Assembly: GCA_008729055.1 (NCBI GenBank)
Contig: SDUX01000008.1
Coordinates: forward strand, 4,551,756-4,615,755
Length of the DNA stretch: 64,000 nt
Direction: 5' to 3'
DNA from: Pyropia haitanensis
Taxonomy: Eukaryota; Rhodophyta; Bangiophyceae; Bangiales; Bangiaceae
Shown here: piece by piece, positions 53,700-62,985 of the stretch
How positions within the stretch are numbered: position 1 is the stretch's first letter
Layout of the letters: the number at the start of each line of letters is the position of its first letter
Made by a program: the position numbers and the translations under genes
Notes under the pieces: generated by a model
Seen by the model: only the letters and a program-made list of their open reading frames with translations
Database searches by the model: none
Told to the model about the DNA's origin: nothing

Positions 53700-56600
53700 T
53701 TAGATGTACAAGCTCGCCGCGAACGCCACGCCCGACCGCTTGAGCAGCGCGGCACCTTCGGTGAACTGTTTCTCCAGCTCCTCGTTGCCGATGCTCTTGG
53801 TCGCCGCCACCAGCTGTCGCAGGAGCTCCTCGAGCCGCCGGAAGCAGCGGATGATGCTGCCCTCAAAGAGCGTCGTGTTGGCGCAGATGTCGTCAAAGCT
53901 GGCGCCCCCGCACCAGTCGTACACAACCTGCACGGCAAGCGCGGAAAACCCTTCCACGTACTTGTCCACGTCCAGCGGGATCTTGCACTCGACCGACACC
54001 TCACCCACCCGCCGAGCCGCTGCGCGTACGGCCTTCACGCCCACTTCGACGGCTCCTTCGAGCTTTGGCTGGTCATCGACCTTGCCCTCGTCCATCACAA
54101 AGCAGGAAAGCACCGCGACGGCCACCTGCGGGGGCAGGCCGTTGAGGTCTCCGCCGAGAAGCACTTCGGTGAGAACCAGCTCATCAACAGTATTGACTTC
54201 GCAAGCAGTGCGGCCCTTGATTTGCACAACGTTCTCGCCGTCGGTAAAGCCCAGCCGCCTGAGTACCCGCTTCATCCGCTTCAGCTCGTCCTTCAAGATG
54301 ATCCCTTCAGACGCCTTCACCGCCCGCCGCGCCGCGCGCGCTTGCTCGTCAATCGCAGCCCGCTCCCTGTACGCGGCGAGGGCAGACACGAGGACGTCTG
54401 AGCCTTCAGCAGCCGTCTCGAGCACCGCGCACGTCGCGAGGCGCGCATCGACCGTCTCAATCTTTTGGATGAGCGCCGGCAGCGCCGGGCCCGGCACTTT
54501 TAGGTCCTCGAGCGGGTCGAGTAGCGGCGGGCCCCCGTCCTTTGCAAACCGCTTCATCACCTCGCCCACCGACTTGCCAACAGCAACCCGCTTGTCCGCC
54601 GCACGCAGGTCCGTCGGCGTGTGCACACGGATGGCAGACAACCCGTCAATGTAACGGAGGGAAAGGCCATTGACCTGAGTCCACTCCGAGGGTCCGTTCC
54701 CGTCCAGCGGCGCGGGCTGCGGCAGCGACTCGATGTCGTCATCCGTGGTCGTCGGCTTGCGACCAAAGCCAGCAGACGCCCCGCCGCCGTTTCCGTCACC
54801 CGGCATGCATCGCAGGAGAGCGTCCATCGAGTAGGCCTCCTCGGCCGGAGAGGAGCGTTTCCCAGTTGCTGGCCGACGGCGGTAGGCCACAACCACCCCC
54901 CACCCATAGTCTGCGGCGGGTGTCCGGACACGCACGAGGCGGCCAAGCTGGAGAAACGGCACCACCGTCGTCGGCTGGTGGACCAGTGTCCGTAGCTCAG
55001 CGCGAAGGCTATCCGCCGCGTCGCGGAGCTTGACGTAGTCCCGCAGCTGCGCCGCATCGACAGGCCCCAGGTCGATCGCGTCGCGGGCCTTTTCGAGCGC
55101 TGCAAGCGCCGCTGCCCTCGCCGGCAGCGCGCGGTCGGCCTGGAATTGGGCAAGCGACCGCCGAATGACAAACTCTGGGTCCGCCTCTTCTGCGCGAAGC
55201 AGGTTCAGCAGCATGTTGTAACCGAGGCGGAAGGTGCTGTTGAGTGGGTCGGCCGCGCCGCACAGGAGGTCCTTGGCGGCGGCAGGTTCCAGCTTCTCGT
55301 CGCAGAGCAGGATAGCCAGGCCGCGAGCGTCCAGGCCGCGTCGCCCGGCGCGGCCCGACATTTGAACATACTCGCCCGCGCGAAGCAGGCGGATAGCCTC
55401 GCCATCAAACTTGCGGATGGCGGTGAAGAGCACGGTCTTGGCGGGCACGTTGAGGCCCATAGCAAACGTCTCGGTTGCAAACAGGACCTTCACGAGACCC
55501 TCGGCAAAGAGGATCTCCACCACCTCCTTGACCAGCGGCAAAAGCCCGGAATGGTGGATGCCGATACCCCGCCGCAGCAACGGCAGGGCCGCGGTGATTT
55601 GTGGCAACCCCTGGTCCTTGGCCGTAAGCGATTCCATCGCGTTCTTGAAAACCGTATCAACCAGCGCGCTCTCGTCAGGGGTGTTGAGGTTGAGCTTGGC
55701 CAGCTGCAGGGCGAGAGACTCGCACTCACGGCGGGAAAAGGAGAAGACGATGGCGGGCTCAAAGCCTCGCTCCACAATCATCTTGACCACCTTGTAGCAG
55801 TCACCTGGACCTTTTTCGGCGCCCGCCCCGCCGCGCTTGCGCTTCTTAGTGGCCGAACCGGTCGCTTTATCCCCGTCGCCGCCTCCCTTTACGCCACCGC
55901 CGCCGCCCGCGTCATCGCCGCCGCCCAGTTCAGAAAGGGCGCGGTCAAATGAGTCGGGACGGAACTCCCCCTTCTCGTCCACAATCAGGTGGAGCCCCGA
56001 CCCCCCGCTCGGGAACAGGTAATGCTGCAGCGGCACCGGCCGGGTGGGGGTGTAAATGGTATGGCACGGCGCCGCCTTGAGATGTGCAATCCACTCGGCA
56101 AACTCCCGCGCGTTGGGGATGGTCGCCGACAGAAACACGAATTTGACAGCCCGCGGCACCATGATGATGGTCTCCTCCCACACCACCCCGCGCGCCTTAT
56201 CCCGCATGTAGTGCACCTCGTCAAACACCACCCACGCCACCTCACGGACCACCTCAGAGCCACGGTAGAGCATGGAGCGGAGGATTTCAGTGGTCATGAC
56301 CAGGCACGACGCCGACGGGTTGATGGTCACGTCGCCCGTCATGAGGCCCACGTCGGAAAACTCGGCCGACAGCTCGCGGTACTTTTGGTTGCTCAGCGCC
56401 TTGATCGGTGACGTGTAGATGACGCGCTGTGCGTCGCGGAGGGCCATAGCAATGGCGTACTCGGCGACGGCGGTCTTCCCGGCTGACGTGTGTGCGGAGA
56501 CGAGCACCGACTCGCGCGCTTCGAGGCATTTGATCGACTCGAGCTGGAACGCGTCCAGGGGAAAGGCGTACGTTTTGGCCGCCGCAGGAGGGGGGGGCGG

Positions 56601-57089
56601 TGGCGCCATCCCCTCCAGCGAATACGCCTCCACATAGTCACCAGGCAGCGACACGTCGTGGGTGCAATACGTTTCCACCGTGGTTGCCTCTGGCACGACG
56701 GGCGGGGGGGCATCGCCACCTGTGGCCGGCGCGTCGGCTGCGGCGGCGGCAGAAGCAGAGTTGGCTGCCTGGCCCGTGCTCGTGGCGCCCGCCGTGGCGG
56801 GTACCGCAGGGGTGCCAGAAGCGGGCTTTTTCGCCGTCACCCGGATGCCAAAAGAGCGGGGCAGCTTGCGGGGCTTCCTGGGAGTCGTTCTGCCGCTGCC
56901 CCCGCCGCCGCCGCCGTTTCCACCGCCGCCGCTGCCACTGCCGCCGCCGCCGCTGCCGCCGCCACCGGCTGCCGCGTCCTTTGGCGTGCCATTTGCGCCA
57001 GGTGGTGAGGAGGCTCGGTCCGCATCCGGAGAGGCGCGGGACGCCGCGGTCGTCGTGTCATCTGCCGCTGGCGCCGCGGGGGTGGCCAT
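53700..57089 (-). CDS. MTR4: MTR4 exosome-cofactor RNA helicase
   Basis: Ski2-like DExH helicase of 1,129 residues that feeds RNA to the nuclear exosome, including pre-rRNA spacers. An Ala/Gly-rich N-terminus of about 160 residues precedes AFPLDAFQLESIKCLEARES, Walker A SAHTSAGKTAVAEYAIA, YTSPIKALSNQKYRE, GDVTINPSASCLVMTTEILR, FDEVHYMRD (DEVH), VFLSATIPNAREFAEWI, IGIHHSGLLPLVKEVVEILF, LFATETFAMGLNVPAKTV and QMSGRAGRRGLD. The arch/KOW region follows (about 640-860), then the helical DSHCT domain ending FAASLYI, typical of MTR4. A Gly-rich and KKRKR insert sits between the RecA lobes. The ATG at 57089 was chosen; upstream in-frame codons lack an ATG. Intronless despite its length. Confidence 0.96.
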   Translation of the reverse strand: MATPAAPAADDTTTAASRASPDADRASSPPGANGTPKDAAAGGGGSGGGGSGSGGGGNGGGGGGSGRTTPRKPRKLPRSFGIRVTAKKPASGTPAVPATAGATSTGQAANSASAAAAADAPATGGDAPPPVVPEATTVETYCTHDVSLPGDYVEAYSLEGMAPPPPPPAAAKTYAFPLDAFQLESIKCLEARESVLVSAHTSAGKTAVAEYAIAMALRDAQRVIYTSPIKALSNQKYRELSAEFSDVGLMTGDVTINPSASCLVMTTEILRSMLYRGSEVVREVAWVVFDEVHYMRDKARGVVWEETIIMVPRAVKFVFLSATIPNAREFAEWIAHLKAAPCHTIYTPTRPVPLQHYLFPSGGSGLHLIVDEKGEFRPDSFDRALSELGGGDDAGGGGGVKGGGDGDKATGSATKKRKRGGAGAEKGPGDCYKVVKMIVERGFEPAIVFSFSRRECESLALQLAKLNLNTPDESALVDTVFKNAMESLTAKDQGLPQITAALPLLRRGIGIHHSGLLPLVKEVVEILFAEGLVKVLFATETFAMGLNVPAKTVLFTAIRKFDGEAIRLLRAGEYVQMSGRAGRRGLDARGLAILLCDEKLEPAAAKDLLCGAADPLNSTFRLGYNMLLNLLRAEEADPEFVIRRSLAQFQADRALPARAAALAALEKARDAIDLGPVDAAQLRDYVKLRDAADSLRAELRTLVHQPTTVVPFLQLGRLVRVRTPAADYGWGVVVAYRRRPATGKRSSPAEEAYSMDALLRCMPGDGNGGGASAGFGRKPTTTDDDIESLPQPAPLDGNGPSEWTQVNGLSLRYIDGLSAIRVHTPTDLRAADKRVAVGKSVGEVMKRFAKDGGPPLLDPLEDLKVPGPALPALIQKIETVDARLATCAVLETAAEGSDVLVSALAAYRERAAIDEQARAARRAVKASEGIILKDELKRMKRVLRRLGFTDGENVVQIKGRTACEVNTVDELVLTEVLLGGDLNGLPPQVAVAVLSCFVMDEGKVDDQPKLEGAVEVGVKAVRAAARRVGEVSVECKIPLDVDKYVEGFSALAVQVVYDWCGGASFDDICANTTLFEGSIIRCFRRLEELLRQLVAATKSIGNEELEKQFTEGAALLKRSGVAFAASLYI

Positions 57090-57525
57090 GGTGGCGACAA
57101 AGATGGCGTGACGGTCGCGGTCACGCGGTCCGCGCGTGTCCCTGTTCAAGCGGCGCGCCGTCGAGGGAACGAGCACGCAGGCACGCTACCAACAGAGAAA
57201 CGGCCCGCACGTAAGTTGCTCGGCGACGCGCTGGATCAATTTTGCATTACACATGTAGTTGTCATACTTCATTAGTTGGCAATTGTCATCAACAAAATTG
57301 AAGCTATCTCGCGGTCGCGACGTCATCAGCACCGTGGATCCCGCTCCGCCATTTTCGCCCGCTACTCGACCGCCGCCACCGCCTGACCGGCGCAGCTGTT
57401 CCCGTCCGACCACCCTCCCACCTTCGCGCTCCCCACCTGCCTCCCACTCCCCTGTCGCTTGACCAGAGCTAGTTTCCCCCGCCTCATCTACTTACCCGAG
57501 CACCTGCCTTCCCATTTGCCACACC
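57090..57525. promoter_or_regulatory. Divergent promoter region, MTR4 / Tim17-family
   Basis: 436 bp shared upstream region. An AT-rich island at about 57215-57310 (ATTTTGCATTAC, CAATTGTCATC) stands out sharply from the GC-rich flanks and is a candidate core promoter. Confidence 0.45.
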
Positions 57526-58448
57526 ATGGCGGGCGTGGCCACCCCTCGCCGCGTCGCGGTGTGTGCGTTGCGGCAGGCGCCGCGCCGGCGGCCAGTCGCC
57601 AGCGCCGGCCTGGCCTTTTCCTTTGGCCGTGGTGGCGGCCGCAAGGACGACGCGGCGGTGCTGCTGGCCCAGCCATCAGCTGCGCCTGTTGTGCTGGAGC
57701 CGGTCGTGGACGCTGAGACGGCGGCATTGCGTGCGGCGTACGTTTTGGGGGCGAGGGGACAGGGATGCGGCGCCACTGCATTGATTGTGTGCGGGGATCC
57801 ATTACAGAGTACAGCCTGTGGAACGTGGATGGGTGTGGAGGGGGTGTCTGCGCGCCCTGGAATGGTCGTGCTGGCGGTGCGTCCGGAGTCACGGCCGTGT
57901 TCGTCGTGCATTGGATGCATGCTGACATTTTCTGTATGGCGTGTACATGGGGAACCGTGGCGTTGCTCATTTCTACGTGGCGGCACTGCTTTCCGTCTGA
58001 ATTCGTATTCCGTTTGCCCTCTTTCCTCGTCGTCAGCCCCGTTGCCGCCCGAGTCAAAGAGGTGTTTACCACCGCCACCTCTTCCGCCCTGTCGGGCTCC
58101 ATTTTTGGCCTGCTGTTTGGCCTCGTCTCAGGCACCGTCGGCCGCAAGGGCGTTGGTCCCACCTTTGCTGCAGCACAGGCGCAAGCTCGCTCCTGGGGCG
58201 GCGTCTCGGCCGTTTACTCGGGGCTGCAAACGGCCGCGAAGGTGGCCCGCGCCAAGAACGACCGGTGGAACAATGTGATTGGGGCGTGCGGCAGCGGTGC
58301 GGCGTTCTCGTGTGCGAGCGGAGGTGGGCCCCGCGCGGCGCTGCAGGGGTGTGTGTCGTTTGCGCTGTTTAGCTACGTCATTGATGGGTTGGTGCCGTCG
58401 ACGGGCGGAGACGCTACCAAGACCGACGCGGAATTGTTGAAGCAGTGA
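57526..58448 (+). CDS. Tim17/Tim22/Tim23 (PRAT) family protein, two exons
   Basis: 207 residues. Exon 1 is 57526-57737 and exon 2 is 58037-58448; the intron 57738-58036 starts GTACGT and ends GTCAG, phase 2, and the join gives TAALRAAPVAARVKEV. Exon 2 carries the PRAT core: SGSIFGLLFGLVSGTV, then AAAQAQARSWGGVSAVYSGL, WNNVIGACGSGAAF and ASGGGPRAALQGCVSFALF, which make up four hydrophobic helices. The N-terminus (MAGVATPRRVAVCALRQAPR) is basic and organelle-like. The family includes mitochondrial TIM subunits and plastid envelope proteins; the sequence does not decide which. It shares a divergent promoter with MTR4. Confidence 0.85.
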
Positions 58449-58889
58449 TGTGCGGAAGAGAGCGGGTGGGGTACCCGGGCGGGTTGGGTGGTCGGCAGAG
58501 GAGGGCTGAGCCTTGAGGCCAGATGTGCATCAGGACGAGCAGTGTTGGGCGGCCTCTTGTGTCGCACCGCTAGTGTGGGCGACGGCGGCGTATGGATATG
58601 TGCCGTGGCACCGGTCCGGTATCGGTGCGCGCGTTGTGGGCAACGCGCTGCGCTGCGGGGGGTTTACGCTCGGGTGGATTCTGCGTGGAGTGTGAGACAC
58701 CCCGGGTGGCTCTCCGACGGGGGCCAGAAAGGCCATAGACAGGACCGAGGGCACGTTCCCGGTCGGGTCTTGACGTCCATGTCAAGAACACGGTGAACGC
58801 GAAATGTGGGGCGCCAACGGGTGTGGGATGTGGAGGGGCTGTGTGGGTGGGGTGCAAAGGGTGTGTGGGTGGCGAGCTTGTACGACAAG
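58449..58889. other. Convergent spacer
   Basis: 441 bp between the PRAT gene and SmG. No repeat, RNA gene or conserved frame is seen. Confidence 0.5.
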
Positions 58890-59757
58890 CTATTTACTTG
58901 CTCGTTCCAGCGCCTCAATGACAATGATGCTGTTGCCGCGCACCATCTGCTCATGGTTGGCCGGGTACGCCAACGTAAGTGGCGCCGCACAAACGGAGGG
59001 GCACGTAGCGTAGAAGAAACGCAGCACAGAACATCGCCACCAACCAAGCTCGAAGAGCAGCGGGAACGAACACCGACAATGCGCAATGCGGAAAACCCAC
59101 AAGAAACGACGCAAGGAAGCCACACACACAGGAACACCGGCGTTAGAAAAGCTGCGCAGAAGTCGGCAAAAAGGCGGCCAGAGCGGGCAAGGAATAGGCG
59201 GGAGAGCAAAAATACCGCGCGAAAAAGGGTACAACAGACGGGCCTGGCAAAAAAGCACACACACGCGACATGGCGCACAGACTACAGGTCCTGTCCAAAA
59301 GCGGAAGCAAACGTACCACCATGCCCAGGTCGCGGTTGGACGCCGCTGACGTTCCCGTCACCGTCTTGTCCACCGCGTCAGCCAGCGTGAGGTTGATGAA
59401 CTGGTCGTAGCCACGGAGGGTGCCCTCTATGCACCGGTGACCATTCAGTTGCACTGCACATCCAGTTCAGCGCCAGGGTGTATGTTCCAACGACGGAAAC
59501 AGCAGAGCAAAAAAAAAAAGCAGAGAGAACAAAAGCAGAGACCAACAGAGCCCGTCAGAACCAGTCGCACAAGTACTCAAAGCAGGAACTGTGCTCAGAC
59601 AAGCACTGCGGAACAGAGGTGAGGCGTTCTCTCTTTCGGACCTACTGGTCGACAGACGGCTCGACCAACCAAACGGGCCAGCCAGACAAAACGTACAGAC
59701 GAGGCGCTTGTCCATCATCTTCTTCACGTCCGGCATCCGCTTTGCCGCGTTCGCCAT
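58890..59757 (-). CDS. SNRPG: Spliceosomal Sm protein G, three exons
   Basis: Core snRNP protein of 84 residues, recovered only by splicing. Exon 1 is 59697-59757 (MANAAKRMPDVKKMMDKRLV plus one base), exon 2 is 59317-59453 (QLNGHRCIEGTLRGYDQFIN .. DLGMV), and exon 3 is 58890-58946 (MVRGNSIIVIEALERASK). Introns 59454-59696 (phase 1) and 58947-59316 (phase 0) both start GTACGT and end GTGCAG and GAGCAG. Sm1 motif: KLNG-type QLNGHRCIEGTLRGYDQFIN. Sm2 motif: MVRGNSIIVIEALE. The C-terminal RGNSI..EALE is characteristic of SmG, not of LSm7. It is a component of the heptameric Sm ring on U1, U2, U4 and U5 snRNAs. It shares an upstream region with the D2HGDH gene. Confidence 0.93.
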
Positions 59758-60166
59758 GGCAACAGCAACGAACAACCCAGGAGCACAGAGACGGGAAAAG
59801 GAGCCGACGCGCTTCTTGCAGAGGGCCACTTGGAACTGGCTGCCGTGAAGGGAAGCGCAGGTCAGGGCAGAGGGAGGCAGTCTAGCTTGCGCCACGTCAG
59901 CGTCCTGTCCATGCCTTGGCCGCAGAGGAGCCGCGCTGCATGGACACGGAATGGTCTCACGTGCTGGAATTGAGAGACGAGTGTGCACACTAGTTTTTCT
60001 CGGAACGGTTTTCGCTACATCTGCCGTCTTAACCGCGACTATTGACTCACCGGCCGCGGCACCGTCGGAACATGATCCCTTTTTTCCCTGGCAACATGCT
60101 CGACTGAGCCTGTGTCCCACTCGCCAGTGCTCACCGAGCTCCCTCTTCCCCGAGACTCCGTGCGCC
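59758..60166. promoter_or_regulatory. Divergent promoter region, SmG / D2HGDH
   Basis: 409 bp between divergent starts, moderately GC-rich, with an AT-richer patch at about 59990-60050. No element is identified. Confidence 0.45.
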
Positions 60167-61837
60167 ATGAGCCTCTCGCCGTCCTTGTTGCGGCTTGCCG
60201 CCGGTCGCTTGCGGGTCCCTGGCCTTGTCGCGGGAGTGGCTCCCGCCTCTCCATGGCGGCTGGCGCTGGGTCGCCCCAGACTCGCCCCCCGCCCTGGCAC
60301 CGCCGCCGGCCCAGCCGGCCAGGCACGCTTCATGGCCTCGGCGGCGGCTGCGGCACCCGCGACCACCCCACCCACGCTCCCCTCTGGGCTGCGCTCGCCC
60401 ACGGACGAGGACATTGCCGCGTTTCGTGCCATGCTCCCCACCCCCGGCTCAGTCATCACGGACGCGGACACGCTTGCCCCCCACAACGCGGACTGGATGG
60501 GCCGCTTCACCGGCTGCTCGCGGGTGCTCCTCAAGCCTCGCTCCACCGACGAGGTTGCCGCCATCCTCCGCCACTGCAACGAGCACGGCATCCCGCTAGT
60601 GCCGCAGGGGGGCAACACGGGCCTCGTCGGCGGCTCGGTGCCGGTCGCGGACGAGGTGATCCTGTCCCTGGCAGGGATGGCGTCTATTGAGGCTTTTGAT
60701 GCCGCCTCTGGGGTGGTCACTGCCCAGGCTGGGGTCGTCCTCGAGGCCCTCGACGAGTACGTGGGCGAGCGAGGCCACCGGGTGCCCCTCGACTTGGGCG
60801 CCAAGGGCAGCTGCCAAATTGGAGGCAACGTGGCCACAAACGCTGGCGGCAGCCGCTACGTACGTTACGGCAGCCTGCGGGCGTCGGTGCTGGGGGTGGA
60901 GGCGGTGCTGCCGTCGGGGGAGGTGTTGGCAGGCCTGACCTCCCTGCGCAAGGACAACACCGGCTATGACCTGAAGCAGCTGATGATTGGGGGTGAGGGC
61001 ACCCTCGGGGTCATCACGCGGGTTGCACTCGCGTGTCCGCCTCTGTCTGCAGCCGTCCACGTGACGCTGCTCAAGGTTCCGTCGTGGGCCAACGCGGTGT
61101 CGTTGCTGGCCGCTGCCAAGGGCCAGCTCGCCGAGATCCTCTCAGCGTTTGAGTTTATGGACGCCCCCGCTGTGAAGCTGGCTGTCACCCACCTGTCCCA
61201 CGTGCGGGACCCGCTCGGGTCAGACGAAGGTGAGGCCGCTACGGACGGCCCCTTTTACGTGCTCATCGAGACGGCCGGCTCGTCGGCGGCGCACGACCGC
61301 GAGAAGCTCGACGCCTTCCTCGAGTCTTCTATGGAGTCTGAGCTGGTGACGGACGGGGTGGTGGCCGAGTCGGCGGGCCAGGCGGCGGCGTTTTGGGAGC
61401 TCCGGGAGTCCCTCCCAGAGGCGGTGGGCAAGGCCGGCACCAAAACCTTCAAGTACGACGTTTCCCTTCCCATGGACGTGTTTTACCGCCTCGTGACCGA
61501 CGCGCGGGCGCGCCTGGCTGACGCTGGCGCCGACGCGAACGTGGTCGGCTGGGGCCACATGGGCGATGGGAACCTCCATCTCAACGTGGCCGCTCGCGGG
61601 GACGTGGCCGCTGTCGCGGCCGCCCTCGAGCCATGGGTGTACGAGCAGGTGGCGGCGGCTCGGGGCAGCGTCAGCGCCGAGCACGGGCTAGGGGTGATGA
61701 AGGCGGGGGCGATTGGCTACTCCAAGGACGCGGTGAGCGTGGGAGTCATGCGGGGAATCAAGGCCCTGCTGGACCCCAAGGGCATCCTTAACCCCCTCAA
61801 GATGTTGCCCCGCGCGGGGGAGGAGAAGACGGCCTAG
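60167..61837 (+). CDS. D2HGDH: Mitochondrial D-2-hydroxyglutarate dehydrogenase
   Basis: FAD enzyme that oxidises D-2-hydroxyglutarate to 2-oxoglutarate and passes electrons towards the respiratory chain. 556 residues. A presequence, MSLSPSLLRLAAGRLRVPGL, is followed by the FAD-binding PCMH domain (about 110-290; PRSTDEVAAILRHCNEHGIP, PQGGNTGLVGGSVPV, GGNVATNAGGSRYVRYGSLR, RKDNTGYDLKQLMIGGEGT). The C-terminal FAD-oxidase domain has GWGHMGDGNLHLN (metal-binding His) and SAEHGLGVMK, ending DPKGILNPLKMLP. The motif set favours D2HGDH over D-lactate dehydrogenase, which it also resembles. Intronless; start at 60167 in GCGCCATGAG. Confidence 0.92.
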   Translation: MSLSPSLLRLAAGRLRVPGLVAGVAPASPWRLALGRPRLAPRPGTAAGPAGQARFMASAAAAAPATTPPTLPSGLRSPTDEDIAAFRAMLPTPGSVITDADTLAPHNADWMGRFTGCSRVLLKPRSTDEVAAILRHCNEHGIPLVPQGGNTGLVGGSVPVADEVILSLAGMASIEAFDAASGVVTAQAGVVLEALDEYVGERGHRVPLDLGAKGSCQIGGNVATNAGGSRYVRYGSLRASVLGVEAVLPSGEVLAGLTSLRKDNTGYDLKQLMIGGEGTLGVITRVALACPPLSAAVHVTLLKVPSWANAVSLLAAAKGQLAEILSAFEFMDAPAVKLAVTHLSHVRDPLGSDEGEAATDGPFYVLIETAGSSAAHDREKLDAFLESSMESELVTDGVVAESAGQAAAFWELRESLPEAVGKAGTKTFKYDVSLPMDVFYRLVTDARARLADAGADANVVGWGHMGDGNLHLNVAARGDVAAVAAALEPWVYEQVAAARGSVSAEHGLGVMKAGAIGYSKDAVSVGVMRGIKALLDPKGILNPLKMLPRAGEEKTA

Positions 61838-62272
61838 AAGGGGCGGCGACGCGTGGCGCTTTAGGATGTACACTATCACCTTTGTTGCCAAGAGAGCAGG
61901 CACACGCGCCGCGTCCGTCGAGGCAGCCCCAGTGGAAGAGTTGGGGACGGGATGACCCGCGCCGTGCAGCTAGGACGGCTGCCACGCGGCTGCTGTGCGC
62001 TGAGCGGAGAAGGTGTGCGGGAGTGCGGCCTGTGCGACGGCACCTGCGGAACGAGTTCGACCCACCACTCCGCCACTATCAACCAGCCAAGCTGATACGA
62101 GCAGAAACAAAAAAAAAAACCAGACGGATGGACGGACACGGTGTACACCTCCGCCCATCGGCACCCCAAAACGTCCAAGACATACACACGTCCCAGTCTC
62201 CACCCCCACCCCATCTCCCCGCCACCCCATTTTCGTACACTTGCTACCCCTACGCCCCCTCCCCCCCCCTGC
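61838..62272. other. Convergent spacer
   Basis: 435 bp between D2HGDH and the small PPR-like gene. Contains an A10 run at about 62110. Nothing else is recognised. Confidence 0.5.
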
Positions 62273-62761
62273 CTAGTCAAACGCCTCCGGCGGCAAAATC
62301 GCCCGCAGCGTATCCTCCATCCCATCAGGCAGCGTCACGTCACCCAGCAGCACCTTGTCGTCCCACATCTGCTCAATGAGGGAGAAGGCCACCGTGCGGT
62401 TCCCCGCGGCGGCGCAGCCGGCCAGCAGGATTTCGTACGTAACCGCCGTCGGGCGGGTGCCCGTCGCCTTCATGGTGCCCAGAATCCAGAGCGCCTTGTC
62501 TAGCTCCCCGGAGTTGGCGGCGGTCGTGAGGAGCTCATTCCACGAGGCCAGGGGGGGAATCGCATCCTCCGCGCGCATCTTGTCAGCAAACGCCGTCCAG
62601 GCAGCTTCGGTGGTGGTGGCCATGGTGGGGGTGACGAGTGGGGAGCGGCCGCGGCCGCAGTGCGGGGGAAGGGGCAACGCGGGCCGCCCGCCGCAGCGCA
62701 CCCCCCGACGGCAGGCTGACCGGCCTGGTAGAGCCCCGCTAAGAGCAGGGATGAACGCCAT
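62273..62761 (-). CDS. Small PPR-like organelle protein
   Basis: 162 residues. The N-terminus MAFIPALSGALPGRSACRRG is a transit-peptide type. The body contains two or three helix-turn-helix units of the pentatricopeptide type: SWNELLTTAANSGELDKALW with ILGTMKATGTRPT (about 75-108) and VTYEILLAGCAAAGNRTVAF with SLIEQMW (about 109-136). PPR proteins bind organellar RNA, but this one is unusually short. It could be a single-purpose adaptor or a relative of short algal PPR-like proteins. Start at 62761, chosen for the transit peptide. Confidence 0.7.
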   Translation of the reverse strand: MAFIPALSGALPGRSACRRGVRCGGRPALPLPPHCGRGRSPLVTPTMATTTEAAWTAFADKMRAEDAIPPLASWNELLTTAANSGELDKALWILGTMKATGTRPTAVTYEILLAGCAAAGNRTVAFSLIEQMWDDKVLLGDVTLPDGMEDTLRAILPPEAFD

Positions 62762-62985
62762 GGGGCGTGTCGCGGCTGGAGAAACCAGCGCCAGACGCGA
62801 TACAGAGGAGGAGGCTTCGACGGGACGAGATAAGTGGCGGCTGAGCGGGGAAGAGGCGGACAGCGGACGAGGTGGGTGCGGCAGCTGTGGTGAACGCCGA
62901 CCTTGGTCAGAGCGCGGCGGCAACGAGCATGAGCGAGATCCCGCGTGACTCCTGAGCCTCGCGGATCACGCTGAAGGGTATTGTA

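Noticed and set aside
62045..62075. tRNA-like T-loop GTTCGACCC
   Set aside because: The flanking bases do not pair as a T-stem, and no acceptor or anticodon arms fit. No tRNA was found in the window.
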